NCBI GenBank assembly: GCA_033763835.1
Contig: JANRJS010000036.1
Coordinates: 62,001 to 126,000 of the forward strand
DNA from: JAPKYZ01 sp033763835
Lineage (GTDB): Bacteria > Acidobacteriota > Terriglobia > Bryobacterales > Bryobacteraceae
Length of the DNA: 64,000 nt
Reading direction: 5' to 3'
Position 1 is the stretch's first letter, and each line of letters starts with the position of its first letter. The position numbers and the translations under genes were made by a program. Below the pieces are notes generated by a model. That model was not told the origin of the DNA. It did not search any database and saw nothing but the letters and a program-made list of their open reading frames with translations. Of this stretch, positions 34,273 to 42,991 are shown one piece after another.

Positions 34273-34909
34273 TGACCGTCTTCGATACGGCGCAGCACCG
34301 CGCGGCGTTCCGCCCCGCCAACCCGGATGAGTTTTTTGCACTGCGACTAGCGCAAAAGCTCAACGACGGGCCGTCGGCGCGGCATTACATTCATCTCAGC
34401 CAGCAGCACCACCAGAGGCGATTGCTTGCGGTCCTTCGCCGCACAACCCAGAACGCGCACCCCGGCGAGGACCTGGGCCGCCGGTTCTTGAGCGAAATGG
34501 CGCGGACACCGGGCAACGGCGGAACTCACGGCAACGAACCGGCGGTGAAGCTGCTATCCGTTCGTGTGGAACGCCGGACAATCGCCGCCGTAGTTTTCCA
34601 TGGAGACCATATCGAATACACCGAGGCCCGTCATCTCTCCTCGGTGCGGGACAAGGCGCTCGCTAGCGCCGCCGGGTTTGTGAACTGGTTAGTGAGCTCG
34701 CTGCCCGTAGAGTCGGCGGCCATCGAATCCGTACCGGATAAAGAAGAGATTCTCCGAAGGCAACTCAAAGACATCATCGTGACTTCGCTCCGGGACCAGA
34801 TGCTCCCCATCTGGGAGGTCGAGAAGCAAAAACTGTTCGAAGCGTTCGGTTATCCCGCCCTGCGCTCCCGCCACCAACTCCGCGAGACCATCTGCGGGAT
34901 TTGGCCGGT

Positions 34910-35937
34910 AGACTTGTCCCTTAATAACTCTCCAACAAACAGTATCCCTGGACTTAGTATCCAGTTATGCTGTCTGAAGAAGATGAAAATTATTTAGTCC
35001 GATGGAAACTTCAGTTAGAAGGTCATCGAAGTTAGCCAATTTGTTCCGGTAGATGTCAGTAGCAGCTTTAAATCTTTTAAAGCCGCCGATGGCATGCTCG
35101 GACACTACCCTAATACTGCTGATAATTTGATTATGCTGTTTTTGCTCTGCCGTTAAAGAATGATTTTTAGTAGCTTTAATTGGCATAACGGTGTTGTCAT
35201 GTTGTTTTTGCGCTCCTTGAAAACCAGTGTCAGTCCAAGCTGTTACGTCAGGCGGAATACCACCAAAGATATTTTCTTTATCAGCAATCCGTTTGTCATG
35301 CCGCCTGCCAGATTTAGTTTTGCTCATGTAATGGACGTATTTCTTTTCATCGCTAATAATAACTATTTTGCGGGTTGTGGCTTTTCTTTTTCCAGAATAG
35401 AGCTTGTTTCTTTTTTTAAGGTTCGTGGGCTTCTGGACTTTTCTTTCCGTGCCATCAATGAAAATATCTTTAATTTCCGGATGTTGTTTAAAAATTTCCT
35501 CTAAACTATTGCCTCTTGGTCTTTTTGGTAAAGCTAGGTTTCTGTCTAAGGTTGCTTCTAAAACTGGTAATAGCAACTGGACGGAATCTCCGCATTTGCT
35601 GCGGTAGTGGTTAGTTAAGACGGCTAAAGCATCATAGGTTGGGTAGAGCTTCATATACAGTAGAATGTACAGCAGTTTATCCTCGTTTTCTGGTAGATCG
35701 CCTTTTCTGCCACCTCCGACTGCTCGTTTCCGGTTAGGTCGTAGCTTAATCCTATATTCCTTTAAACACTGACTGAATACTGGCAATAGTTTGTAAAATT
35801 CTTCGGCGCTGACGCCCAAGACCGCCATCGTAACTCTTGGTTGGGAGAAGATTTGATTTTTGTTTAGCATTTCTTTTGTTTTTGTTTGTTTTTATTAACA
35901 TGATTATATCAGTTAACGGTTATTAAGGGACAAGTCT
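34910..35937 (-). mobile_element. AT-rich IS5-like element, 1028 bp, with 19-bp ends and GGT target duplication
   Basis: The left end AGACTTGTCCCTTAATAAC (34910-34928) and the right end GTTATTAAGGGACAAGTCT (35919-35937) are perfect inverted repeats. GGT is on both sides. The element contains one transposase on the minus strand. Its base composition is far more AT-rich than anything around it, so it came recently from a low-GC source. Removing it restores the interrupted reading frame, which confirms the insertion. Confidence 0.95.
34965..35870 (-). CDS. IS5-family-like DDE transposase
   Basis: In this 301-residue protein the N-terminal HTH ('TYDALAVLTNHYRSKCGDSV') is followed by a DDE_Tnp_4-type catalytic domain: 'IFIDGTERKVQKP' (first Asp), 'VTAWTDTGFQGAQ' (second Asp) and 'VVSEHAIGGFKRFKAA' (Glu). 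The 3-bp target duplication fits several IS5 groups. Codons are AT-rich. The frame is intact and ends are perfect, so the element may still be mobile. Confidence 0.88.
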   Translation of the reverse strand: MLNKNQIFSQPRVTMAVLGVSAEEFYKLLPVFSQCLKEYRIKLRPNRKRAVGGGRKGDLPENEDKLLYILLYMKLYPTYDALAVLTNHYRSKCGDSVQLLLPVLEATLDRNLALPKRPRGNSLEEIFKQHPEIKDIFIDGTERKVQKPTNLKKRNKLYSGKRKATTRKIVIISDEKKYVHYMSKTKSGRRHDKRIADKENIFGGIPPDVTAWTDTGFQGAQKQHDNTVMPIKATKNHSLTAEQKQHNQIISSIRVVSEHAIGGFKRFKAATDIYRNKLANFDDLLTEVSIGLNNFHLLQTA

Positions 35938-36040
35938 GGTGTTGGAAGGATCGAATGGCAAGACCTTTATCCAGGACGCGGCCGCGCTCGGCCTGTTCGT
36001 CCAAACCGAGCGTCTCTTTCTTCATTAACCCCTCTTACTT

Positions 36041-36799
36041 ATGATCGGACCGTTGCCGTACATTGGCGGAAAGACTCGTCTTGCCGCCGAAATCATCGCC
36101 ATGCTGCCGTCTCACACCACTTATGTGGAAGCCTTTGCGGGCGGCGCGCAAGTGTTCTTTCGCAAGGAACCGTCTCGCGTCGAAGTGCTAAACGATCTCG
36201 ACGGCGAACTGGTCAACTTTCTGCGGGTCTGCCAGTGGCACCACGAAGAACTGATTCGTTACTTGCGCTACATGGTGGCGGCGCGCCGTTGGCACGGGCT
36301 GCTGAAGGCGTCCGATCCGGCGGCACTGACGGATATCCAGCGAGCGGGCCGCACGCTGTTTTTGCAAAAGACCTCTTTCGGAGGTTTGATTCGCAAACGG
36401 CACTACCACTATTGCGTGACTCAACCGCCCAACTTCAATCCATCGCGAATCCCCGCCACGATCGAACAGGCGCATCGACGTCTGATTCGCGTGCAACTGG
36501 AAAATCTGCCCTACGAACAGGTGCTGAAGCGGTACGACCGTCCGACAACGCTGTTTTACTTGGACCCTCCGTATTTCCAGCGCAAGCTGTATCGATTCAA
36601 TCTGGAAGATGCCGAGTTTGTGGCCATGCGGGATCGGCTGAGGAGCTTGAAAGGCCGGTTCATCCTGTCGCTCAACGATCACGCGGAAGTCCACCGCATT
36701 TTCGCCGAGTTCCGAATTCGCCGAACCGCGATTCGCTACTCCGCCCAACGGAGGCCGGAAAAGCAATACGGCGAGCTGCTGATTTGTAACTTCGACTAA
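36041..36799 (+). CDS. D12-class N6-adenine DNA methyltransferase (Dam-like)
   Basis: In this 252-residue protein, 'LPYIGGKTRLAAEIIAMLP' (SAM-binding motif X/I) and 'TTYVEAFAGGAQVFF' are followed by 'LFYLDPPYF' (catalytic DPPY). The order is that of alpha-class Dam/D12 enzymes, which methylate adenine in short sites, often GATC. It may protect the element's DNA or regulate it. No cognate restriction gene is adjacent, so it is likely an orphan methylase. Its stop overlaps the end of the convergent Lrp-like gene by 4 bp. Confidence 0.92.
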   Translation: MIGPLPYIGGKTRLAAEIIAMLPSHTTYVEAFAGGAQVFFRKEPSRVEVLNDLDGELVNFLRVCQWHHEELIRYLRYMVAARRWHGLLKASDPAALTDIQRAGRTLFLQKTSFGGLIRKRHYHYCVTQPPNFNPSRIPATIEQAHRRLIRVQLENLPYEQVLKRYDRPTTLFYLDPPYFQRKLYRFNLEDAEFVAMRDRLRSLKGRFILSLNDHAEVHRIFAEFRIRRTAIRYSAQRRPEKQYGELLICNFD

Positions 36800-37431
36800 C
36801 GTCGCTCCTCGTCGGCGCAACTCCAAGATTCCAGCGAACTCATAGTCGACGATACGCCTCGAAGAAACCTAAGGCCCTTAGTGACAAAGTCCATCACGGA
36901 ATCCGTATCACGAGCGCGAATCGTGATCGACATGTCGTACTCTTGCCCGAGAAGGATCGTTGCGTCTAGGCACACCAGTCGTCCCTGAAAATCTGGGATC
37001 CGCGAAAGCTGATTCTTTATATAACGTCCAAGCCTCTTCTGAGAACTGACCCGTCGAACCGGCTCCGGGAAAACGACCGGAGCGCCGTCGTCATCGTCGG
37101 AAGGATTGAAAGGAGTTACTTCCGTCCGAGTTTCAGGCTCGATCAACTTTGGAGGACCCCCTCCTTCCGGCTCTCTGAGCGCGATCTGATTGATCTTGAT
37201 ATCGATCCGGTAGCGAAGCGGATAGCTCGCGGCCTTCCAATCCCGCACTTCAATGACACGCGCAAGACGCTCATCGGCCAGCATGTCCGCGAGCCGTTTC
37301 TGTACCGTGGATTCGGCGATTTGGGTAAGTTGCGCTATGTGCTCGACGGTAATTTGGGGGTAGCGGATGACGCAGTCGACGATCCGACTGTCCTTCTCGT
37401 CCAAGACTTGTTTCGGTCTCTTGGCTGGCAT
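36796..37431 (-). CDS. Lrp/AsnC-type regulator with a long linker
   Basis: This 211-residue protein has an N-terminal winged HTH ('DSRIVDCVIRYPQITVEHIAQLTQIAESTVQKRLADML') of the AsnC type. A proline- and aspartate-rich linker follows ('PFNPSDDDDGAPVVFPEP'). The C-terminal alpha-beta domain ('FQGRLVCLDATILLGQEYDMSITIRARDTDSVMDFVTKG') looks like the RAM ligand-binding domain of Lrp. The extra acidic linker is unusual. It faces away from the minus-strand terminator and may control the element genes. Confidence 0.7.
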   Translation of the reverse strand: MPAKRPKQVLDEKDSRIVDCVIRYPQITVEHIAQLTQIAESTVQKRLADMLADERLARVIEVRDWKAASYPLRYRIDIKINQIALREPEGGGPPKLIEPETRTEVTPFNPSDDDDGAPVVFPEPVRRVSSQKRLGRYIKNQLSRIPDFQGRLVCLDATILLGQEYDMSITIRARDTDSVMDFVTKGLRFLRGVSSTMSSLESWSCADEERR

Positions 37432-37705
37432 GCAATATCCTCCAATTTCTGGTGGGCGAGGCCCAAAACGTGCCTAGTAGTAAGGCTGCGAGATTTTATA
37501 AGTATTGTAAAAAATGATCTTATCGTCCAATTCTGAATCAAAACGCGGATGATGTCAACCACATGAAATGGTTATCTGTGCCCATAATTTAGAATATTGT
37601 ACCCAGGATTAGTCATGTTTTCGGTTTATGAAGATGGTATAGCCCAAATCAGGTCTTGACTCAAGCACAGAATAGCCGGAGTATGGACTCGGACGGAAAA
37701 GAAAA

Positions 37706-37734
37706 GCCCGGAGGTGATAGAAGCACCTCCGGGC
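37706..37734 (-). terminator. Rho-independent terminator on the minus strand, no obvious gene upstream
   Basis: The perfect 11-bp stem GCCCGGAGGTG/CACCTCCGGGC with a 7-base loop is followed, on the minus strand, by CTTTTCTTTTCCG. So it terminates leftward transcription. The nearest genes to the right on that strand are none for more than 5 kb, which suggests a short minus-strand RNA starting in the next few hundred bases. Confidence 0.75.
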
Positions 37735-37944
37735 CGACCGTTCCTTAGGAGAGCGGTCGTCAGCGTCCAGCATGGAGTTGAGATGAACATGCCGAGCGCC
37801 CTGCAGCCGACCACCTTACCGGTAGCCCTTTCAGTGCTCGCCGATGATTGCAAATCGTCGGCAATCTCAAGTATGCGTGGTGGTCACCTGATGGGCACCG
37901 TAAGTGTACATCATGGTCAGAATTCGTCAAGCCAAGGAGTTTCT
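37735..37944. other. Structured region, candidate small RNA or leader
   Basis: This gap before the Cys-rich gene holds an eight-pair hairpin GCCGATGA/TCGTCGGC around 37838-37862, plus the minus-strand terminator on its left. Together they suggest either a minus-strand small RNA ending at the terminator or a structured plus-strand leader. The AT-rich 37480-37640 stretch further left may hold promoters for the Lrp-like gene. I do not recognise a known RNA family. Confidence 0.4.
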
Positions 37945-38187
37945 ATGGACCGTCGATTTTGCAAGGATTGCAAGTACTTCTCCGTCGAAGTCGTTGACCC
38001 CGATCCCGTTCTGTTCGTTTGCGAATCGGAACGCACAAAAACGCTGCCTCAACCCATTGGCTATCTCAGTGGCCCTAACGCTCCGGCCTGCCCGTTTTTT
38101 GCTAGCGGCGACCGCCAGATAGCAGCACCGCCAAAAGTCCCGGATGGTGCGGCGTCCAATCTGATCGTCGTGACTAACAGTGCCTAG
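37945..38187 (+). CDS. Small Cys-rich protein, 80 residues
   Basis: Starts at ATG with a good ribosome site (AAGGAG, 5 bases before). The N-terminal 'RRFCKDCKYFSVEVVDPDPVLFVCES' has C-x2-C and a further Cys, and 'APACPFF' adds a fourth. Together they make a probable zinc site. I cannot assign a function. It is followed closely by an excisionase-like gene on the same strand. Confidence 0.7.
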   Translation: MDRRFCKDCKYFSVEVVDPDPVLFVCESERTKTLPQPIGYLSGPNAPACPFFASGDRQIAAPPKVPDGAASNLIVVTNSA

Positions 38188-38201
38188 CTAGGAGAATACC
38201 C

Positions 38202-38408
38202 ATGCCCTCCAACCAAGACGCGCGAGATAAGTTTCTACGTCACCCAGACCGATTTCTAACCGTTAAGCACACTGCGGCAATTCTTCGAAAAGCGCCGAGC
38301 ACCATCTACACTTGGGTGGATCAAGGCAAGCTCGACAGTATAACTGTTGGCGGTAGCGTCTGGATTGATCCGGATTCCTTTTCCAAGATCGTTAAGTCAC
38401 CGGACTGA
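38202..38408 (+). CDS. Excisionase-like HTH protein, 68 residues
   Basis: The sequence 'FLTVKHTAAILRKAPSTIYTWVDQGKLDSITVGGSVWIDPDSF' is a MerR/excisionase type helix-turn-helix (HTH_17). Such proteins bind near attachment sites or act as small regulators. It sits 14 bp after the Cys-rich gene on the same strand. Confidence 0.8.
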   Translation: MPSNQDARDKFLRHPDRFLTVKHTAAILRKAPSTIYTWVDQGKLDSITVGGSVWIDPDSFSKIVKSPD

Positions 38409-38584
38409 GTGTCTCGCCAATCCGAATGGCCGTTTCGATATTTACGAAAGTTACGCGTTGTGGCTGAGCTTACCATCGTTACTGGCAGATAAGGCCAGCC
38501 ACTAACTACACTCGGACCAGTTCAGCTTACTGTGACCCACTTGTCGGCAGGCAAGGAATAAGCAACGAACTGGAAAGAGCACAA

Positions 38585-39028
38585 ATGTCCGACGATGATG
38601 TATCTCCGATCCCTCTAGTTACTGACGCACGTGGCAAGCAAGTTCGAGTTGGGTCGATCCGTCAAAATGGCAAGGTCGTTCTTTCTCTCTCACCGGCGTG
38701 GACCTCGCTCGAACCCGAACCGGACCTAGAAGCCGAAGAGGCTTGGCGCAAAGAAGTGAGAGAGGAGCTTTGCTCGGGATTGAACGCCCTCGAGCGGCGA
38801 ACGTGGGAACGAATTATGGACGGCGTTCCCCTCATCAGCATCGCCAAAGAAGAAGGCGTGGAAGGTTCCGCCATCTACGCGCGAATTCGCGGCAAAGGCG
38901 TAGGCGGGATGGTTGCCAAGAACCCTTACGTCGCCCGATGGTGGGCGCTTCGACTCCGCCGCCAACTGGCGGAGAAGATCGCGCGCCGCAAATCCAAAAT
39001 TAAGCCCAAAGCTAAGCGAAAATCATGA
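38585..39028 (+). CDS. Small HTH protein with sigma-region-4-like segment
   Basis: In this 147-residue protein the middle, 'NALERRTWERIMDGVPLISIAKEEGVEGSAIYARIRG', resembles a sigma-70 region 4 / sigma-like helix-turn-helix. The tail is rich in Lys and Arg ('IARRKSKIKPKAKRKS'). It may be an element-specific regulator. The stop overlaps the start of the VirD4-like gene (ATGA), so it is coupled to the transfer genes. Confidence 0.65.
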   Translation: MSDDDVSPIPLVTDARGKQVRVGSIRQNGKVVLSLSPAWTSLEPEPDLEAEEAWRKEVREELCSGLNALERRTWERIMDGVPLISIAKEEGVEGSAIYARIRGKGVGGMVAKNPYVARWWALRLRRQLAEKIARRKSKIKPKAKRKS

Positions 39029-40404
39029 CTCAATTTTTCGAACAACTGATGGTCCACGCCTGGAACCGTCTGCAAGGCGGCTCCCGGCCGCATGCGTCAT
39101 ACGGCGGTCTCAATGCCGGTTTCGAAGTGCTCGACGGCCAGACCACCGGCGTGCCCGTAACGATTGCGCAGATTCGCCGCCCCGAGCACATCGCCATTTT
39201 AGGCAAGACGGGCAGCGGCAAATCGATGCTGCTGCGGCATTTTGCCGGTCAGGATATTCAAAGTGGGCGCGGGTTTGTCTTCTTCGATCTGCATGGTGAC
39301 GCCACGCCGGTATTGCTCAAGCTCTTCGCTCAGTACGAGACCGTATCACGACAAGACGTCAGCCGGAAGCTGATTGTCATTGAGCCCTCCGACCGCGACT
39401 TCTCGATGGGGCTCAATCTGATCGAGCCGGGCACTTCGCAGAACAGCTTCGTTCAGATCGCCGAGTTCGCCACCATTCTGCGCACGCGCTGGAATCTCGA
39501 TTCCTTTGGCGCTCGAACTGAAGAACTGCTTCGGAATGCGCTGCACGTGCTATCCGATAACCGCTACACGCTGCTCGAACTGTCGCCGCTCCTGACGAAT
39601 ACGGCGTTTCGCGCGCTGTGTCTCCGCCGTACGGAAAACACAGAAGTCCGCGACTACTTCGCCACCCGTTACGACCGCACCAGCGAAGCGCAACAGGCAA
39701 CGTGGCGCGACGCCATTCTTAACAAAGTTTCGGCGTTCACCGCCGACCCTCACTTCCGGCACATCGTCGGGCAAACGCAGTCGAGCTTCTCTCTCGGCGA
39801 GGCCATCGATTCCGGTCATTGGATCATCCTCAATCTCGACAAGGGCCGTCTCGGGGAGCAGGCCGCGACGCTTGGCTCGCTGTTCCTCACCAAACTCAAG
39901 AACGCCCTGTTCGCCCGGCAGTCGCGGAGTCTATTCACCATTTACTGCGACGAGATTCAAAACCTTGTCGTCTTCGACTCGGGACTCGACACTCTCTTAA
40001 GCGAAGCCCGCAAATTCGGGATTTCCATAGTCACCGCCAATCAGTTCCTTGACCAGCATCCGCCCGCTATGCGTTCGGCGCTAGCCGCTGTCGGCACTCA
40101 CATCTTCTTTGCGCTCTCATCGACCGACGCCGAGAAGATCGCCGGCTCTCTCGATGGTGGGCGGACCCTGGCCCAGGAACTCAAGAATCTGCCGCAGCGC
40201 CACTTCTTGTTGAAGTCGGGCCATCACCGTGCGCTGCGCTCTGTCGTGCCGCCCATAGCGCAACCGAATGCCGACGCTCGGGATCTGCTGCGCCGGAGCA
40301 GGGATCGGTTCGCCCGCCGCCGGACGGAAGTCGAGGCTGACATTCAGCGCCGCCACCAGTCGATGCGGATCACCACCAACGAGGTGCTTCATGACTGGCA
40401 ATAA
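39025..40404 (+). CDS. VirD4/HerA-like DNA-transfer ATPase
   Basis: In this 459-residue protein the P-loop 'HIAILGKTGSGKS' lies at residues about 55-67, followed by 'GFVFFDLHGDATPVLLKL' and a Walker B 'FTIYCDEIQNLV'. It ends with 'NLPQRHFLLKSG'. No membrane segments lie at the N-terminus, unlike full VirD4/TraD. Such ATPases pump DNA for conjugation-like transfer or mobilization of integrative elements. No other type IV secretion genes are in the window, so the element may depend on a helper. It overlaps the relaxation gene by 14 bp. Confidence 0.8.
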   Translation: MTQFFEQLMVHAWNRLQGGSRPHASYGGLNAGFEVLDGQTTGVPVTIAQIRRPEHIAILGKTGSGKSMLLRHFAGQDIQSGRGFVFFDLHGDATPVLLKLFAQYETVSRQDVSRKLIVIEPSDRDFSMGLNLIEPGTSQNSFVQIAEFATILRTRWNLDSFGARTEELLRNALHVLSDNRYTLLELSPLLTNTAFRALCLRRTENTEVRDYFATRYDRTSEAQQATWRDAILNKVSAFTADPHFRHIVGQTQSSFSLGEAIDSGHWIILNLDKGRLGEQAATLGSLFLTKLKNALFARQSRSLFTIYCDEIQNLVVFDSGLDTLLSEARKFGISIVTANQFLDQHPPAMRSALAAVGTHIFFALSSTDAEKIAGSLDGGRTLAQELKNLPQRHFLLKSGHHRALRSVVPPIAQPNADARDLLRRSRDRFARRRTEVEADIQRRHQSMRITTNEVLHDWQ

Positions 40405-41197
40405 CACGATTGGCAATGACAAGACCGGCAATCGAAAAGTCGGCTTGGTCGTTCAGGAGCGAGACCGCCATTTGCTGCGCGAGCTCGACGTCATGCGGGT
40501 CATCGACCGCGAGCAGGCGCAAGTCGTCGCGGGCTTCCACTCCATCCGCCGCGCCAACGACCGGCTGCTGAACCTGACTCGCGCTGGTCTGCTCAATCGG
40601 GTGTTCACCGGCACGGTGGCCACCGGTCAGAAAGCCGTCTATCTGCTGTCGCCGAAGGGAGCCGCCTTGGTCGATGCCAAGCTCCCCGGTCTCGCCATGC
40701 GCAAGAGTCCGTTTGGCCCCAGTCCGCTATTGCTTCATCGTCTCGCCATCAACGACATCTATCTAACGCTGAAGTATCGCGCGCTGCCCCAGCCGGAAAT
40801 GCGCTTTCAGCGCTGGATCGGGTTTCGCGAGGCGCTGACACCGGCGATTCCCCTTACACCCGATGGCTACGCTGAGATAGCGGCAAACGATGGCGAGCGC
40901 GCCCTGTTCCTGGAAGTCGATCTCGGGACGGAACCGCTGAGCGTCTGGCAGAGGAAGGTTCAGCTCTACCTACAGCTGGCTCTGTCCGGTGGCTTTGAGA
41001 CCCTGTTCCGCCAGCCGCAGTTTCGGGTTCTCGTCATCACGACTTCGGAGCGGCGGCTTTCGGGCATTCGGGGCGTCGCCGCCAAGTTCACCGACCGCAT
41101 TTTCCGGCTGACGACGTTCGACCAAATACGTCAACACGGCTTCTGGTCCGCTATCTGGCACAAGTCCACCGGCGATCAACGATTAGCTCTTTTTTGA
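40391..41197 (+). CDS. Replication-relaxation family protein (PF13814-like)
   Basis: In this 268-residue protein a winged helix segment ('RDRHLLRELDVMRVIDREQAQVV', 'ANDRLLNLTRAGLL') is followed by 'TGQKAVYLLSPKG' and then a domain with 'PDGYAEIAANDGERALFLEVDLGTEPL'. This is a restriction-like or relaxase-associated layout (the D/E-V-D stretch). Proteins like it serve in rolling-circle-type replication or mobilization of small elements. Its start lies within the VirD4-like gene, so the two are coupled. Confidence 0.75.
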   Translation: MTGNNTIGNDKTGNRKVGLVVQERDRHLLRELDVMRVIDREQAQVVAGFHSIRRANDRLLNLTRAGLLNRVFTGTVATGQKAVYLLSPKGAALVDAKLPGLAMRKSPFGPSPLLLHRLAINDIYLTLKYRALPQPEMRFQRWIGFREALTPAIPLTPDGYAEIAANDGERALFLEVDLGTEPLSVWQRKVQLYLQLALSGGFETLFRQPQFRVLVITTSERRLSGIRGVAAKFTDRIFRLTTFDQIRQHGFWSAIWHKSTGDQRLALF

Positions 41198-41204
41198 GAT
41201 TCTT

Positions 41205-41624
41205 ATGCGCTACTGTCACAATTGCCATCGACTGACCGCCGGAGAAGCTCTCTTCTGTAGCCACTGCGGAGCAAGCTACGGCGTCAAGCTCTGCCCGTCG
41301 CGTCATCCCAATTCCCGCGCCGCTCAGGTCTGTTCGCAGTGCGGTTCCCGCGACCTATCTACTCCGGCTCCGCGAGTTCCGCTCTGGCTTCGCCCGGCGC
41401 TGTTCGGCGCGTCGCTGCTGCCCGCCGTCGCGATCGCTCTGCTGCTGCTTCTGCTCGCCGCCGCCATGATCCGCGAACTCGCGACCAACGGCCAGTTACA
41501 AGGGCAACTCATCGTTCTGTTCCTCGTACTCGCCTTGCTCTGGTTCGCCTATATCCATCTACCCCGATTCATTCAGAAAGCGCTTAACTCCCTATGGCCC
41601 TCAAAAAAGAAAGACCGTCACTAG
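41205..41624 (+). CDS. Zinc-ribbon membrane protein, 139 residues
   Basis: Two zinc ribbons at the N-terminus ('RYCHNCHRLTAGEALFCSHCGA' and 'CPSRHPNSRAAQVCSQCGS') are followed by two membrane helices ('ALFGASLLPAVAIALLLLLLA' and 'LIVLFLVLALLWFAYIHLP'). The function is unknown. It could be a membrane anchor for transfer proteins. It ends overlapping the next small gene by 31 bp in another frame. Confidence 0.75.
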   Translation: MRYCHNCHRLTAGEALFCSHCGASYGVKLCPSRHPNSRAAQVCSQCGSRDLSTPAPRVPLWLRPALFGASLLPAVAIALLLLLLAAAMIRELATNGQLQGQLIVLFLVLALLWFAYIHLPRFIQKALNSLWPSKKKDRH

Positions 41625-41965
41625 CCCCCACCTTCTCTCCTACTCGCCGGGTCGCCGATTCGCGCAAACCCGCGTATTTACGGGCCCTTTCGCACCTCGA
41701 CCCCGGCCACGGCTGGCCGGGGGCTTGGCCGGGGCAACCGGGGCCAATTCTGCGCGAACCGAGGCCATCTGGTGGGCCGCTAGGGCCGCCGCTTTCCTTG
41801 CGTGAAGCCGCCCGATTCATCGGGGTCTCGGCTTGGACCGTAAGGCAGAAACTCCTTCCCCAAGGGCTTCCGTGCTTCCGGTCCGGGCCGGGCGGCAAGC
41901 TGATCTTCTACACGAATCAGCTTGCGGCTTGGATCGAAAAACGACAAGGAGGAACAATTACTTGA
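41594..41965 (+). CDS. HTH DNA-binding protein preceding the integrase
   Basis: In this 123-residue protein, a proline/glycine-rich N-terminal half leads to a C-terminal MerR/excisionase helix-turn-helix ('LSLREAARFIGVSAWTVRQKLLPQGL', 'LIFYTNQLAAWIEKRQ'). It is the likely excisionase or regulator of the integrase. A strong ribosome site (AAGGAGG) just before its own end serves the downstream integrase, whose TTG start overlaps its stop. Confidence 0.75.
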   Translation: MALKKERPSLAPTFSPTRRVADSRKPAYLRALSHLDPGHGWPGAWPGQPGPILREPRPSGGPLGPPLSLREAARFIGVSAWTVRQKLLPQGLPCFRSGPGGKLIFYTNQLAAWIEKRQGGTIT

Positions 41966-42969
41966 GCCTACTCAAGCGTGGTTCCGTCTGGTGGAGTTAC
42001 TTCTACTCAGGCGGCATCCGCCACCAACAATCGACCGGCACATCCAACCGCCGTCAAGCCGAATCCATCGAGCAAAAGCTGAAGGCCGAGGCGAACGCCC
42101 GGCGCTTCCAGTTAGTCGAGATGGATCCAGACATTACGTTCGGGGCCATTGCCGCGCGGTTCGTAGCGAGCGGCTTGGCGCACAAACACCATCTTTACCA
42201 TCTGTCACGCTACCTGATCTCTTACTTCGGCGACATGCCGGTGGCGCGGATCACCAAGGCGTCCGCCGAACGGTTCCGCCACGACCGCATGAACGCCGGT
42301 AGAACGATCAAGGACGCCACCGTCAACCGGGATCTCTCGGTCATGCGCCACATTCTCTACTGGGCGCTCGACGAAAAGCTCATTCTGGCGAATCCGTTCG
42401 CCCGAATGAAGATGGCCCGCGAGCGGCGCACTCGCCGTCAAGTTATGAGCGTGGCCGAAGAGGAAATGCTCCTCGGTACCGCCAAGGGGCACATCCGCGA
42501 GATGGCACTGATGGCGCTCGACACCGGCCTTAGGCGCGGCGAGATCACCCACCAGTTGTGGGAAGACATCGACCTCGGCCGCCGCTTACTCTTCGTCACC
42601 AAGTCGAAGACGCCCGAAGGGGAATCCCGGGAGATTCCGCTCACGGCTCGTCTCTTCGATCTGCTCTCGTCCAGGAAGCAGCCGCAAGGTCTGATCTTCA
42701 CCTGGCGCGACGAGCCGATCCGGATCGTCAAGACCTCGTGGGGCAAGTCGCTGAGAAACGCCGGGCTCCGCCACATCCGGTTTCACGATCTCCGGCACAC
42801 CTTTGCCACCCGCCTGATGGAAGCGGGCGTCGTCCAAGACGTCCGTATGGCGCTCATGGGCCATTCCTCCGGCAAATCCGTGCATTCGATCTACACCCAC
42901 GTCGAGCTTCCCGTGAAGCGCGAAGCCATCGCGAAACTCGAGCGCTGGGTGCAACAGCAACGTCCGTAA
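41962..42969 (+). CDS. Tyrosine recombinase (phage-type integrase)
   Basis: In this 335-residue protein the N-terminal arm ('ITFGAIAARFVASGLAHKHH') and core-binding domain are followed by the catalytic domain: Arg in 'ALDTGLRRGEITH', Lys in 'VTKSKT', 'HDLRHTFATRL' (His and Arg), 'MGHSSGKS' and nucleophile Tyr in 'SIYTHVELP'. A TTG start overlapping the previous stop and preceded by AAGGAGG is chosen; there is no better ATG. It integrates or excises the element. Its place in the middle of the cluster, not at a clear end, makes the boundaries uncertain. Confidence 0.9.
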   Translation: MSLLKRGSVWWSYFYSGGIRHQQSTGTSNRRQAESIEQKLKAEANARRFQLVEMDPDITFGAIAARFVASGLAHKHHLYHLSRYLISYFGDMPVARITKASAERFRHDRMNAGRTIKDATVNRDLSVMRHILYWALDEKLILANPFARMKMARERRTRRQVMSVAEEEMLLGTAKGHIREMALMALDTGLRRGEITHQLWEDIDLGRRLLFVTKSKTPEGESREIPLTARLFDLLSSRKQPQGLIFTWRDEPIRIVKTSWGKSLRNAGLRHIRFHDLRHTFATRLMEAGVVQDVRMALMGHSSGKSVHSIYTHVELPVKREAIAKLERWVQQQRP

Positions 42970-42991
42970 GTCAGTCAAAAAGGAGAAAGTC

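Larger units (their letters stand above)
34269..36028 (+). pseudogene. Element-encoded gene split by IS5-like insertion
   Basis: The gene's 5' part (34269-34909) encodes 'FDTAQHRAAFRPANPDEFFALRLAQKL', 'RTIAAVVFHGDHIEYTEARHLSS' and 'HQLRETICGIWPV'. After removing the IS element and one copy of its 3-bp GGT duplication, the frame continues at 35938 with 'LEGSNGKTFIQDAAALGLF', then 'QTERLFLH' and a stop at 36028. So the original protein was about 244 residues and was broken by the insertion. The family is not known to me. Its coupling to the XRE gene suggests a role in element control or maintenance. Before the break the protein would have read into the intergenic stretch before the Dam methylase. 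Confidence 0.82.
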
